Of a DNA stretch of 64,000 nucleotides, positions 10,965 through 22,962 are shown in pieces. This DNA comes from Isoetes taiwanensis (Eukaryota; Streptophyta; Lycopodiopsida; Isoetales; Isoetaceae). Position 1 is the first letter of the stretch; each line of letters opens with the position of its first letter. The notes under the pieces were generated by a model. It ran no database searches. It was not told where the DNA came from and saw only the letters and a program-made list of their open reading frames with translations. Where the stretch lies: assembly GCA_021234155.1 (NCBI GenBank), contig JAJEKV010000045.1, positions 9,037,105 to 9,101,104 of the forward strand. The letters are read 5' to 3'. A program made the position numbers and the translations under genes.

Positions 10965-11189
10965 ATTTGTTATGATGCTATGTGCTTATGTTTGTGCGCT
11001 TCCGCAGCTAGGTAGATCCTGAGGGAGACGAGATGAATGGCATGTCCATTCCTCCCACGCTGAATTCTTGCTCACCATCAAGAATCCGTCGTCAGGTGGA
11101 CGGCCTCGTGTTGGCAGTATGGCTAGCAGAAGAAATTCTCATGTTTTTATACGATGGGGGCACCGTATACGAGCAGGGGACATCACAAC
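10965..11189 (+). mobile_element. LTR fragment related to the solo LTR at 26008-27587
   Basis: This shares CGCTTCCGCAGCTAGGTAG, CACCGTATA and an end of the form GGGGACATCACA with the right-hand end of the solo LTR at 26.0-27.6 kb (there GGGGACGTCACA). It therefore represents the right end of an LTR of the same family, cut on its left side. It directly abuts the copia RT remnant on the minus strand, which it truncates. Confidence 0.65.
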
Positions 11190-12900
11190 AGAATTTATCA
11201 TTATTGCGATGAATATAAAGATTGCGTCAGTTTTTAGCTTTTCAAACCCTTGTTCTTTTAAATAATTGCCCGGGCCCATGCATACATACCCTTGCCTTGA
11301 AGCTTGCCTTAGTCCATAAACCATTTTTTTTCCTTCCATACCATGTCTTCTCCTTGTTCATATCTTGAGGCCTGCTTCATGTATATTTTTTCCTCAACAT
11401 CTGCATTCAAAAAAGTTGTGCTTACATCCGTATGATGTAGCTCTAGGTCATTGGCATTTGCATATGCTAGAATAGCTCTTAAACTAGTTAGCTTAACAAT
11501 AGGCGAAAATGTTCCCTGATAATCTATATCTTTTTTCTGTAAGAAGCCCTGTGCAACAAGTCTGGCCTTGTACTTTTGCACGCTTCCGTCTGCGCTTCCA
11601 TTTTCTGCATCTTCTGCACTAACTGCTTCATCAAGACTATTAGGTACACCAGACTCGAATAGCGCCATTAGTGTAGGAACATTATCTTCTGGTAAGAAAA
11701 TTGCTTGTAAACGTCTACTTTTACCAGATTCTTGTCTATCATATAACTCTTCGTCTACTTGCAAGTTTTCTTTTAAATGTTCAACTTCACTCTTGCATTT
11801 TCTGGGTGTTTGGGAGCCAAGCATAGGTAACTCGTCAACTATAGGTATCTCATTTGTCTGACCACCATCTAGGATTTTAGTGCCATTATCATCATCTATG
11901 TCTACAGAAGTTTTAGTTTCCTCTTTCCCTTGTTAATATTTATCTATAATCTCCTCCTTATTCTTGATATCATTTACCAATTTCCTATCCCTATATAAGA
12001 TCGATTCGTCAAATGTTACATCTCTACTAATATATATCTTTTTTGATACCGGACTATATAATCGATAGCCTTTTGCTTCATCATCATATCCAACAAGGAA
12101 CGCCTCCATTGCTCGATCTTCAAGTTTTGTCCACAACTCTTCTGGAATATGAGCATAGGTTAGACATCCATATACTTCAAATTTATCATAATCCTATTGC
12201 CTGCCAGTCCTTTACTTCTTCATTGATGCGACCTTCTTTCTGGTCGTAAATAATTTGGTAGCTTTGCATGCCTTATCATTGCTTTAGCTGCATCCAATAA
12301 TATTCTATTTTTACGTTTTGCAACTCCATTTTTTCGAGGACTATATCTACAAGTAAGTTGCCTTCTTACTCCCTTTTTTAAACAAAATACCTAAAACTTT
12401 CTTGACCAAGTACTCTCCTCCTCTATCTGACCTTATAAATTTGACCTTTTTTCCTATTTCACATTCAACTTCTGTTACAAGTTGTTTAAATGCTCTCAAT
12501 TAAGAAATAACACTTTGCCCTCCTACTATAATCATCAATAAAGTAAAACAATACTTCTTTCCACTCATGGCCTTTACATTCATTGGCCCGCATAGATCTG
12601 TGTGTATTGATTCAAGAAGATCATTTGCATGTGTACTACCTTTTTCAAAAGGCGTTCTCGTATGCTTTCCTAGCATACAACCATGGCAAACAAATTGACA
12701 TTTCTATATAGACCAATCTATTAGGCCTTTTTTAGCTATGGATTCAACATTTTTGACATACGTGTGAGCCAACCTTCCATGCCATAATTTAACTGATGGG
12801 CACATTGTTGCATTCATACCATATACTTCATTTTTGTGCAATTCAAATAAATCTCCCTCTTCTCCGTCATCTCTGATTTGTGCTTCATTGTCATGTTAGT
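11190..12900 (-). pseudogene. Decayed Ty1/copia pol (integrase C-terminus to RT)
   Basis: On the minus strand, right to left: degraded integrase and pre-integrase sequence (12.1-12.9 kb, including KNGVAKRKNRILLDAAKAM), then FLVGYDDEAKGYRLYSPVSK and KIYISRDVTFDESILY near 12000-12110. RT blocks follow: YKARLVAQGFLQKKDIDYQG and FSPIVKLTSLRAILAYANAN near 11450-11570, LHHTDVSTTFLNADVEEKIY, and after a frame change MVYGLRQASRQ with FLKEQGFEKL-type sequence to about 11200. The catalytic YVDD block and RNase H are missing because an LTR fragment cuts the element at 11189. Many stops are present. No LTR of its own was found. Confidence 0.85.
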
Positions 12901-12913
12901 TGAATGAGGATTT

Positions 12914-13684
12914 AATCCACTGCATAGACTTTGCAGTTTGCTTTGCCTTAGTGATGTGATTGTGATGTGTACATACGAAATTCAATCTTCATGTTTGGTG
13001 GCTTCACCCGAACCTAGCAGAAGGGGAAAACGTTATGGTATTTCTTTGTGATTGCAGATAGAGGTCCAAGTTGATGGCAAAGCAATGCAGCAAGAACAAA
13101 GCAAGGAATGGCATGGACAGATTACGAACAAGCTTATTTTTTCATTTGATTCCTAGGGTTTGGCTATGGCATTACATCATGATAGAAGCAGATGAACATA
13201 GGGGTTGAGGAGCTTCGAAATGGTGATGCAAGGCAAGGGTATGGCAAATATCAAATCCAAGATTTCATTGTTTGCACAGGGACTCACGTTCAAGGAGTAC
13301 ATTATGATCAAGGCATTCTTCCAACAAAATTTCTTGAGATATTAGAGCACATGGAATTTTTCTTTTCTATTGGTAGATTTTGGCAGGCTGACATCAAGTA
13401 TTGCAATGATGCAAAATATAAATTTTCTTCCCTTTGAAATAGCAAGAAGCCTTGTGATATTCCATTCAACCTTTGCTCTATATTTTGCAGCAGAGCAAGT
13501 TTGAATTTAGAAGAGGAAATGGCAATATGTTTTGCTTCTTTGGTTCTCATGCTATAAGTTGTGAGATTGCAAAATATAATGCTAGTTAAATGTTGCTTGT
13601 CCAGGCATGAAGACTAAATTTCGTGTGCAAGATCAGAATCTCAGCACCAAGGCAAAGCAAACTGCAAAGTCTATGCAGTGGATT
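12914..13684. mobile_element. Short element with ~80-bp terminal inverted repeats
   Basis: Sequence 12914-12993 is repeated in inverted orientation at 13606-13684. The outer 36 bp (starting AATCCACTGCATAGACTTTG) match perfectly and the inner half with a few changes. The ~770-bp unit has no recognisable transposase, so it looks like a non-autonomous DNA transposon with long TIRs (MULE- or MITE-like). No clean target duplication was found. Instead an imperfect 19-bp direct repeat, with the shared block ATTGTCATG, lies at 12.89 kb and at the right border. Confidence 0.75.
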
Positions 13685-13994
13685 GTCATGCCATTTGAAT
13701 TGTAAAATGCAGCACAATGTTCATAGGGCTCATGAATGCCAATACATAGACAAGTGAATTATAGCATTCTTCGAAGTTAAATTGTTACATACATGTAATT
13801 GTAACGGATGTACATTGTGAAGGAATCCAAAGACCTACAAATGTAATGGATGCTAGTTCATTATGTGCTAAAATATAGAGCATGTAAGATGTTAAAAGGC
13901 TCGATGTAGGTTCTCCATAGACTGTTAAATGCAATCTAAATGCTCTTTTTCGGGTTGCCCCTAAGGGGGCAAACCCTCGTTCATGTGGGTTTGT

Positions 13995-14036
13995 GGCATA
14001 TTCCAGGTATATGTCAGTATATGCCTGGAATATGCC
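13995..14036. other. 18-bp-stem hairpin
   Basis: GGCATATTCCAGGTATAT (13995-14012) pairs with the sequence at 14019-14036 at 17 of 18 positions, leaving a 6-nt loop. It may be part of a foldback element or a precursor-like transcript; no gene context supports a small RNA. Confidence 0.5.
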
Positions 14037-14419
14037 AATGACTGCTACAAACATACTATTGGTTGTAAACTGTCGGTCATTTCCATTGTTGGCCTGCCAC
14101 TCTCGAAACCGGCTAACGGGAGAGGCCTCCTCTGGGCAACTGGGGTTTTGGGCCTTCAATTTGATTTGAAAAGTATGCAACACCTTTTTGAAAGCCTTTG
14201 GGACTTATTCTTCAGTACCTGTTGCTGGAACCAAGGGCAAAGATTCGAGTTACACCAGCATTTGCGAGGGTCGGACTCTAGTTATTTTACAACTATGATA
14301 AGCGGATAAGTTACTTGCATCTTCTTTGAAATTTCTTCAAATGCTTCTTTGCAGCTTCCTTATAGGTCTATGGAGCATATTTGTTTTGTCAAACGTTTAA
14401 GCCAGTGTAGCATTCAGTT

Positions 14420-16090
14420 ATAGACAAAGTGGAGAACCTGCAGCCTGGGTTGAGCGAATTGGGACCTTTGATGAGAATGCGGCCATCGATGGTGCGGGTT
14501 TGAAACCAAGCAGAGTAACTGGAGGAACAATCTTCACCATTGGCTCTCTATTTCATCAAGTGTGATTTGGTTAAGTAACATTACCATTTCCCTTGGGCAC
14601 AAAGTTAGACAAGTATAAATTTTTACTTGGTAGAGTTGATATAGAAGAGAGCAGCCACTGCATTATTGGCATTGATAGCAGTTCCAGGAAGTAGATAGGC
14701 ATCAATAGGCACCTCATTTCTGAGCAGCAGAATTGCCAAGAACATATCCTGCAGCTCCAGCTCTCAAGACCTCTTGACTTTTGCCGACGTGCGTCCCCTG
14801 GCCTCTCAAGCAAAGGATGACCTTGCCCTTCACCTTTGTAGAGTCTAATGAGTTGGGAAGGCATTGGCTGCCACAAAAGCATGCATAATCATTTACAAAC
14901 AAGTTACATGTATTGCTCAGTCAATGTAGTAGGTTGAAATGCCTGGCATTGGTGATGTTGCTAGACAAGGCAGCATTTCCTGCAAAGAAGAAACGATACC
15001 ATTTGTCTTCGAGCTTCAAAGGAGTAATGCTTTTTCCCTGTGTCAACAGACCACAATTGTTAGATGCAATTTAAGTTGTACTAAAGGGTTTTTAACATTT
15101 ATCAGTTCTAAGAAGTTTCTGAGCTATACAAAATGGTTTAAGACTTGCGTTCAATACAGTGCCATTTCCAAGCAAGACATTGGAAGGAAAATCCCTGTCC
15201 AAGCTACTAGCAGCAACAAAGTGATCCAAGTGGCAAGATTACCAACAATGGAAGGAGTAGGACCACTATTTCCAGCAGAACATGAAACAACAATGCCCTT
15301 GTTGACAGCGTGAAATGAACCAACAGCAATTGCATCTGAGAAATAATCTGGCTGGGGATTTGGAGATCCTATAGACATGGCAATAACATGCACATCATCC
15401 TTCACAGCATCATTAAGGGCTGCAAGCATGTCTTCTTCGAACAACGTATCGTCGACTTTATGCTCGCCTGAAGGAATTGGCTAGCAAACCTTGTACACTG
15501 CTATTCTGGCCATGGGGGCTCCTCCTTTTGCAGTTCCATTTCCAAATCCAAACACATTTGCTCTTGAAGCAAATGCACCTGCTGCAGTTGATGAAGTGTC
15601 TGTTCCATGTCCATCTGCATCCCTGGCTGATAAACATTCTCTAGTTGCATTCAGTTTTCCATATTTCTTCTCATACCCTTTGATATAATACCTTGCGTCT
15701 ATAATTTTTTTGAATAAATTTGACCAGAAACATGAACTCACTCTATTTTTTGCATTGTAAGAATAGCAGAAAAGTTGCTGCCAGGGTCTTAGAGAAATAT
15801 TTTACCTGTTGCATGTAGAAGAATTGAACATTTTGCCTGATACACAAGTCCCTTTCCAATGCGATGGTATTGGCCCTAAATCATCATCGTTGAAGCTTCT
15901 AGATTCAGGCCAAATTCCTGCATATCAGAGTAAACGTTTTTTTTTTCAGACTCAATTCATGCATATAGAAGTGTCAATAGTAGTTTGTAATTTTATCCTT
16001 GCCTGTATCTAGAAGGCCTATTATCACATCCTTGCCATACTTTCCTATGTTGTTATTAGCTTCTAGATCATACGACTGGGTATATTTCTT
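14420..16090 (-). pseudogene. Subtilisin-like protease (subtilase) pseudogene
   Basis: A plant secreted serine protease of the subtilase family, minus strand, in blocks that keep an exon-like layout: GKYGKDVIIGLLDTG with the catalytic Asp near 16030, [20 protein letters not shown] near 15890, [20 protein letters not shown] with the catalytic His near 15600, FEEDMLAALNDAVKDDVHVI to VVSCSAGNSGP near 15260-15440, a PA-domain piece KVKGKVILCLRGQGTHVGKS near 14800, and FKPAPSMAAFSSKGPNSLNP near 14450. Lesions: a TAG replaces the usual Trp after IAVYKVC at 15482, a one-base insertion follows LATWIT, and GTHT is GTDT. The catalytic Ser block (GTSMS) and the propeptide are absent. Confidence 0.88.
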
Positions 16091-16099
16091 TACTACCTA

Positions 16100-17640
16100 T
16101 TTCCTTAGCTGTAGATCACATGCTTTTGCTTTATATGTGTATATTTGTTCAGGTTTCCATGGCTAATCTCAACTAACAAAGAGAGTACTCGGAATAGTGC
16201 AAATGATATAGTGTGGTTACTGTTCTGGTTCAATGCAAGTAAACGAATTTGTTTCCTCTTCCAGTTGTGTTATCCTTCTTATTTCCAATCTATCTATTTT
16301 GTCTGAACTTCACAGCTGCTTGAGCATTATCCCGTAGGTATTAGTTGAAGTATTTGGAATACTAGAATGAACACATTGCTAGAATGAGCACATTGCCTAC
16401 AAGGGAGTAAAAAGAGAAGGAAGGAAGGTGAAACAAGAGTTTCAGTCATCTGAGAGCTATATCTTATTATTAGAATAGTCATTAAAACATTTTCGATATT
16501 GCATATTCCCATTCAGCCTATCCAGGTAATGCTCAAGTTTTGAGAGCCGTGCTGATGTAAATGGTCATACTCTCTCATATGGAATTAGAGCATTTTGATG
16601 TTAGTTGCCTGAGGTTGAGGAAAGGTGCTGCAACACTTGTCTATGGGAAGGAGATATGGATGTCAGTATGCTACAGTTATTTGGACCAGAGGATCTCTGG
16701 CTTTCACATAGTCCAAACTTATTACAATGCAGATGTTTGTATTTCATTCGAACAAGCACAATTCCAATTCTTCAAGTTATTTGATAGTCTTGTTGTGCAT
16801 TCTCATTTCATTTCATGTTCATTTAAACTGTAACAAAATAATTGCGCCCTTGAAAGTTCCATCGCCTTCAGTCTCTACGCATGCCATTGCATCCACATTA
16901 GTTGCCATTGAACAAAATTTTGTGGAGGCTTTGCAGCACATGGTAGTTGCCATTAGTATACGGTTTTTTTCTTTCTTTACTTTGCAGGGTAGTGCTATGG
17001 CAACAAAGACCTGCTTAGCGAAGACATTAGTGGATTGTATTTGGCCATAGTTTATTCTCTACGCTGCATAAGCTACACCAACATAGCATTGTTGAATTAA
17101 TGCTCTCACTTATGTTAACCTTGTAGTCGGCAAAGCTGTTGATGCAATAACAGGAAAGGCTTTCAAGGCTGCTAAAATATGCTAGGAAAGTTAACTTTCT
17201 GTATACGTAAAACAATGTCAACCACACAAAAAATTGTTAAAAGAGGCAGGTATTGGGGCAAAGAGAGACTTTCCAGCATACATGCTCCTAAATTTCATGG
17301 ATTATCGCTGACATATTGAATAATTTTTTTATGGTTTTTTTTACTATGGGGCATTGAAACAAAATACCATGTTCAAGGGTTACCTGGCGTCGTTAAAATG
17401 TTTTGCGAGGTCGAATGCATGATAGACTTCCCATAGCTTGGTTTCAGAATATTCAAGTAATAATTCAAAACATGATTGGCCTTTGTGCATCAAGTCTGCA
17501 AGAAGTCAGAACAGGAACGAATTTAGTTAAAAGCTCTGCCACGTTCTTGACAATGGCCAGATCTAGAAAAGATGTTATTTGGAATCGTACTCAAACAAAA
17601 CAAAATTCCAAAGATCTTGAGGGATCTAAAAAAAGCATTT
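16100..17640. other. No recognisable gene
   Basis: Moderately AT-rich sequence upstream of the subtilase pseudogene. Short open frames (for example 16561-16833 plus strand) show no domain. It may contain the former promoter or propeptide region of the subtilase, but I cannot show this. Confidence 0.35.
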
Positions 17641-17649
17641 TGGCTGATG

Positions 17650-17839
17650 GATTCCTTTGCAGGACACTCCAGAGAATGTGCCTCTAAGTGTGGTTGTTCA
17701 TCCAAAGACACAACGACGATGGATAGCAGCTGGTATAAGCTCTATTGCAGGTTGGTATGAGTCTGGTCATCTCATGTCATGGGAAGCATTTAGAACAAAG
17801 TTCTTGTTGTACAGATGGGACAGAGTAATCTGGAATCAT
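17650..17839 (+). pseudogene. LINE ORF2 fragment, left part
   Basis: The plus strand reads PENVPLSVVVHPKTQRRW, then IAAGISSIAGWYESGHLMSW, EAFRTKFLLYRW and RVIWNH. This resembles the spacer between reverse transcriptase and the C-terminal zinc-binding domain of plant L1-type LINEs. The frame is cut at 17839 by a retrocopy insertion and resumes at 19639, where the same reading frame continues into the zf-RVT domain. The upstream RT and endonuclease are not recognisable. Confidence 0.65.
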
Positions 17840-19638
17840 TTTTTTTTTTATACCAAGATATTTTTATTTATATTAATATTATGTAATAAATACATTTATT
17901 CCAGGCTCTGTAATAGCCAGATAGCCTACACATGTCAGCACACATGCTTAGACCCCTCGGTGGATCGAATATAGCAATCTTGCACTATGAACCCAGATGC
18001 ACGAACAGAAAATAGCATAACTCCACAAAATCATTTGAAGCAAGATATCATGTGACAGACTGAAGACAACACCACCTAATATTCCACCGCCGGAGATACA
18101 AGTAGATGGAGCAAGTACAAAGAAAGCTTCCTTCCGCGCGTTAACTAGAGCCTGCAATCCCATATGCATCAAGATACTAGAGGAAGGGCTCAGCAGCCCT
18201 CACCGTCTTCTCCAACCCATATGTCTCTACGGCCCTCCCCAAGACTGGGTGGTCCACATCCCTTGCACTTATCCCACTCACTTGCTTGAGTTTTGTCTCC
18301 CTTAATGCTCTTACCAGCTATAACACCACTTAATCCTCCCGTACCAAGTGGCTAATAGATATCCTGCTTGTTCCTGACCTTGCTTCACTAAGCTTTCTCT
18401 AGATCCCACACCACCTCCTAGCTGGGATAGGAGAGGGCGACATGAAATAGCAGAGCTCCCGCAAAATCCACCTATTATGCTCAAGAATCCCTTGAAGAAA
18501 GCTAGACTAAAGAATATTGCAAATTCGAACACTCAAGCCTACCACTTCTCCAAATCATGCTCCAAACTAAGGCCTTCTTGCAAATTACAGTCTACTCAAT
18601 GCACCTTTTCCTCCTTCCCCGAGATGTTTCACATTAAGCAAACTGCTCAAACCAGAAGTCACTACATTCCAAGTTTTCCTGGCTGCTAGATAGATGCTGC
18701 AACATTGAAGCACCCGAGATGCCGGCTCAATAAATCCGAGCACTCTTCTTGCTGCCACAAATACTTTCAGTCAAAACAACTAGAAATGTATCCTGAAACA
18801 TAACCAAGTGAAGCAGCTGCTCTCAAATACTGAAACTGCAATGCCCTTGTCCTGCCCATCCACATGGAACTTAAAACATTAACATCTGAACCTTATGAGG
18901 ACAAAGCTCTTCCATGTCTATAAAACTGAGGGAAACCTCTGTAGGCACATACCCAAGCCTTCCCAGAAGCAACAAAGAACCAGAGTATAACAAGAAAGCA
19001 TAGCCCTGCAATGAGTGCAGCAAACCTTAACTGCAATGAGTGCAACAAAATCCCTGCCTGCAGTGAGTGCAACAGTCCCTAGCATGACCACAGTAAGTGC
19101 AGCCGTCTGAGTGCCTAAGAATCTGTTAATTAAAAGCCACTGGCCCAATGTCTACACAAGGAAAAAAGGACATACTACAAGGACAGCCCACAAAACCACT
19201 GCCCTGTAACAGACCTTGAACAAGAAGCATGCTACTCAACCAAGGATGACCCCAGGTGCCCAAAAACAGCAAAGAAACACAGTAAATAAGCTATGAGCTT
19301 ACTTTCTGACGAATCTGAGCTGGATCGAAGCTTGAGCTACTCAGACCTCCACCAAACACATGCCAGCAATCTAAAAAGCCATATCTTACCCCTAACACGA
19401 TCATCCAAGGGCCGATAGCAGAAGTAGCGGCCATACTCCGGCAGACCTTCCCTTTTGCAAATGATCCCCGCCAGGATACACCATTCTAGACACTGCCATA
19501 GGTTCACAGAAGCAGCAGCAGCAGCAGCTAGATAGTTGTTCTTCCAGCAGGCACTACCACTTCGATCCTGCAAGCATCAAGCGGCCGCCGCCGCCGCCCT
19601 AGACTGCACCTAGGGTTTCCACTTCGATCTGGAATCAT
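17828..19638 (-). mobile_element. 1.79-kb poly(A)-tailed retrocopy with perfect 12-bp target duplication
   Basis: ATCTGGAATCAT occurs at 17828-17839 and 19627-19638. The insert between (17840-19626) ends on the minus strand in a run of A (T run at 17839-17849 on the plus strand) preceded by AATAAA-like signals. It begins with GC-rich sequence of 5'-UTR type (AACCCTAGG, then a GGC repeat and GCGGCCGC near 19580-19600). It carries no long open frame and no recognised domain; a 78-codon frame at 19337-19573 is unremarkable. This is a processed-transcript retrocopy or a non-autonomous LINE, mobilised by target-primed reverse transcription and apparently full length at its 5' end. Confidence 0.88.
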
Positions 19639-20438
19639 ATTGCTGCATTGTTGCCACGGGATTCTGGTTCGCAGATTGAGGTAGTTGTATGGGGTTGCCA
19701 TCAAGATATCCAGCCAGGGCGGTTTGTGTCTTCTGTGTATAAATTGCTTTTGCATTCTGAAATCCTGCCTCCATCTAATAGGTGGCATCTTCAGGTCCAT
19801 CAGCCACAATGGAAAAGTGTTTGGATATGGGTATGGGATAAGCTGCTGCATCCCAAAGTAGTAGTTTTGTGGTGGCAAGTGATCCATAGATGCCTCAGAG
19901 TCAACAGGTTAGTCCATAAAATGGATAATCAGATTTCAGAGCTCTGTCCTTTATGCCAGCAAAGGGTTGAGAGTATTGAGCATTGTTTTTTCTTGTGTGA
20001 GTGGCTTCGGCAGGCATGGTCTTGGTTGTTGACCCTCTTTGGCACGTCTCGATCTAGCCAGCAAATTTTGCTTGCTATCTATCCTGATGCTTGGCCCAAA
20101 CTACGAAAACGAGATTTTCATCTCGCATGTGGCTGGCTTTTATGATCAATCTGGAAGAGAAGGAGGTTGTTTATCTTTAAGGGCGTAGATACTGCAGATG
20201 AGATTGTTCTTCAGTGGGCGCAAAACAAAATTGTTATGGCTTACAATTGTTCTTCTCTTGATCAAGAGAAGAAAGTACTGATTTGGCATACTTATCTTCA
20301 GATTCATTCTTTTGCATAGGCAGGTGGTTGTGCTCAGTTGGATCGGTTTATCCACTGGAGTTATAATCCTGTCTTTGCATTTTATGTTGCTCTAGTTTTT
20401 AGTTGGTGAATAAAGCTTGTCGTCCTTCAAAAAAAAAA
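19639..20438 (+). pseudogene. LINE 3' part: ORF2 zinc-binding (zf-RVT) domain, 3' UTR and poly(A)
   Basis: Continuing the frame interrupted at 17839, the plus strand reads IAALLPRDSGSQIEVVVWG, WDKLLHPKVVVLWWQVIHRC, then CPLCQQRVESIEHCFFLCEW, the zf-RVT domain at the C-terminus of plant LINE ORF2 proteins. The frame ends in TGA near 20143, although homologous-looking sequence continues in other frames. A 3' UTR with AATAAA follows at about 20409, then CCTTC and a short poly(A) at 20429-20438. The tail form matches the LINE at 555-938. Confidence 0.85.
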
Positions 20439-20439
20439 C

Positions 20440-21400
20440 TAGTCTACAAGGCTTTCAAAAGTGATGGGCAAAAGAATTATCAAGAATGAGGCTTCCAAAC
20501 CAGAAAGACATATTAGAGGCTCTCTTTCGCACAGAGATACTGCCAGATTGGCAAATCAGATCAAAACTGGTCGGGCTGGAGGCGAAACATGCCAGAATTC
20601 ATCATGAAGGCGGATTCTGGACCGAGTTTTAGACTACAGATGTATTTGCCAGCATAAGAAATGGATTTACAAAGAGGGATTCATAGTTCTGACCTACCTA
20701 GCTGCTATTCCTTTATCTTGCTTCCTAAAAAGCCATAAATCATTCATCAAAGCCCCACCCCAATTTCTCGGGTTGATTCTGCTTCCTATCGACTGGGTCT
20801 GCCTCTCTTGCTTCTATTTTCTCATCGCCTTCCCATCTGCAAGCTCCTTCCAGTTCCTGCTACTTTCTTCTCTTCTCTCTTCCATGTTCTACAATCCGGC
20901 CAGGCCTCTCCTTCCTCTTATATAGTTTAGCTTGATGCAAAGAAGTGCACTTGGCAATTGATCCTGCTGCTAGAGCATCCCGCCAGATGCTCTTGAGGTC
21001 CCAATTAAGCATCATCATCTCTTAATCATGCAAATTCTATTGCTTGATACAGGCCACGATTCTCTTTCCCCAAATTTTATAGTGCTCACTAAAATTTCAA
21101 ATGCTAATATTACCCTTAACATACCATAATGTTTATTTTCAGCTAAATTGCTAATACCATGCCCCCAAGGCTACTAGGTTCGTTACAGTAGTTTTAATGT
21201 GGAAAGGAAGACTTCGAATAGAACTAATATCTTGACTGTATATTCTGGAGTAGAAGTATATGGTATGTTGAAATGCAGTGAGCCAAGGTGCAAATGGACA
21301 ATGGAGCAATGCACAAGGCACATGGAAAGGGAGCAACAACATTTTGAGTTTGCCAAATACATTGTATATGCCAGAAATGCTGTTTATTTTCATTTCGGTC
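20440..21400. other. No recognisable gene
   Basis: Sequence after the LINE tail. A pyrimidine-rich stretch with a TTATATAG motif near 20920 could be a promoter, perhaps of a decayed LTR. Nothing coding was recognised. Confidence 0.35.
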
Positions 21401-21429
21401 GCCAATCTAGTGGATAATGGATATGATTG

Positions 21430-21550
21430 GTTCTTTCATAAATATGGGTGCAAATTCATCAAAGGAATGAAGTATCTCCCCTTGATAGTATAATATTTTG
21501 GCATTTCAGGTTAGCACATCTAAACTATAAGAATATCAAAATTGCCAAAA
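21430..21550 (+). pseudogene. Ty1/copia pre-integrase fragment
   Basis: The plus strand reads IIFWHFRLAHLNYKNIKIAK near 21490-21545, matching the WHxRLGHLN motif (zinc-binding HHCC domain) before copia integrases. It is cut at 21551 by the LTR of the minus-strand copia A element. It is the opposite orientation to copia A, so it is a separate, older fragment. Confidence 0.65.
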
Positions 21551-21799
21551 TGACGATTTTGTTAAGCACAAGAACAAGCTTAGCTCAATATACTTCACTT
21601 AATTCTAGCAAGTTTAATATTCATAATCTTGCATATATACCATGAAGTTTAAGTTATTACTATAGCCACAAAAAACATTCAATGGTTTTTCAGTATGCAT
21701 TATCGAAGTGTACCGTAGCAATGGGAATATCAACAAAAACTCTTTGATTCAAACATCCACACTGAGCGATCGGATGCACAACAGAGGATTTTCCCCTTG
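21551..21799 (-). repeat. Copia A 3' LTR (short LTR)
   Basis: About 235-250 bp here are nearly identical to 45793-46049. The LTR begins TGACGATTTTG on the plus strand and has a canonical end ...GCACAACA at 21783. The minus strand just before it reads CAAGGGGAAAATCCTC, a polypurine-tract-like primer for plus-strand DNA synthesis. Both copies remain identical for 16 bp beyond the ...ACAACA end, to 21799 and 46049. That is unexpected and leaves the exact boundary open. Confidence 0.75.
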
Positions 21800-22960
21800 A
21801 AATACTTATCTGTTTTCAACTATCATCTGTTTTCAATTGTCACAGTTTCTTACTGTAACATTTTCACACTCAACACCATATAGTATATTACCTCAAATCT
21901 TATAGTATTTTGCAAGTCTTGTTATACAGTATAGCGAATTCCATACTTCCATACCCCACAAACGAGGAACTTTGTGTACGGTGTAGATTAAGGAATAAGG
22001 GGTGAATATGCCTATCCAACAGCTCTCGTTGCCCGGAGTCACCCCCCGTGTGAATATGCACCCAAACCAAAGGGGGTTTGAAGGGGGATTTAATTTAAAG
22101 GTAATGTAATGGTTTAATTTAATTTAATGTAATGGTTTTTGTTATAGGTTAAAACAAATTTTTGCCCCTTCGGGGCTAATTAATGTTAATGGTAATTATA
22201 TGTTGGGGCTAATTAATGTTAATAGTAATTATATGTTGGTTGTTATATGTAGGTAAACATTTGGGGGATGTTAGAGTGATAAAAAAACGAGAGATTAAAG
22301 TCCAAAAGTATCTTTATTTAGTGCATTTTCAATGCAAAGTTTGAATCTTGCTTTGCAATTGAAATTGTCATTTCGGTGTGTGTCTCGTTACGAAATACAA
22401 GTAGAGAACAATGTGTTAAGTAAAAAGGAGAATGCAAGTAAACTTAATGAATATTCCTAGAGAAGAGCTATCTGCAACACAACTCAAAAAGATGGACATA
22501 TAGAAGAAACAAAAGAAGATTGTTAAACCGCTATTTTCATGCAGCTAGACTGAAAGAAATAATAATAATTTGCTAGAGATCATGTGTAAGCCATAACTGC
22601 TGCATCAACCAGGTCAGGAGCTCGTTGAGGACTAAGTCCCACATTTATCGAATTGAATTGTTCTTGTCCATGTCATACCATACAGGTTTAACTTGATCAG
22701 CTCATTAAAAAAACACATCATTTCAATGCAACAGCATTTCAATGCAATCCACAGTAGGCATCTTTAAGTCACCAAGTATAACGTCATATGTGCTGCAGTA
22801 TATGTGCTGCAGTAAGATGAGGTAAAATTAGTGAGCATTTGAAAGAAGGAATTCAGTGTGCTAGCAGTACCACATGTAATATCTACACCAGAATAGTAGG
22901 GATATCAAAAGTAATATCTATACCAGAAGAAGTTTGAGTGCACCCGGAATGGAACTGATA
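21800..22960. other. AT-rich stretch with a short tandem duplication
   Basis: Low-complexity T/A-rich DNA. The block GGGGCTAATTAATGTTAAT...TATATGTTGG occurs twice in tandem at about 22172-22240. It lies where the RT/RNase H end of copia A would be expected, but no pol sequence is recognisable here, so that part was lost or replaced. Confidence 0.5.
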
Positions 22961-22962
22961 TA

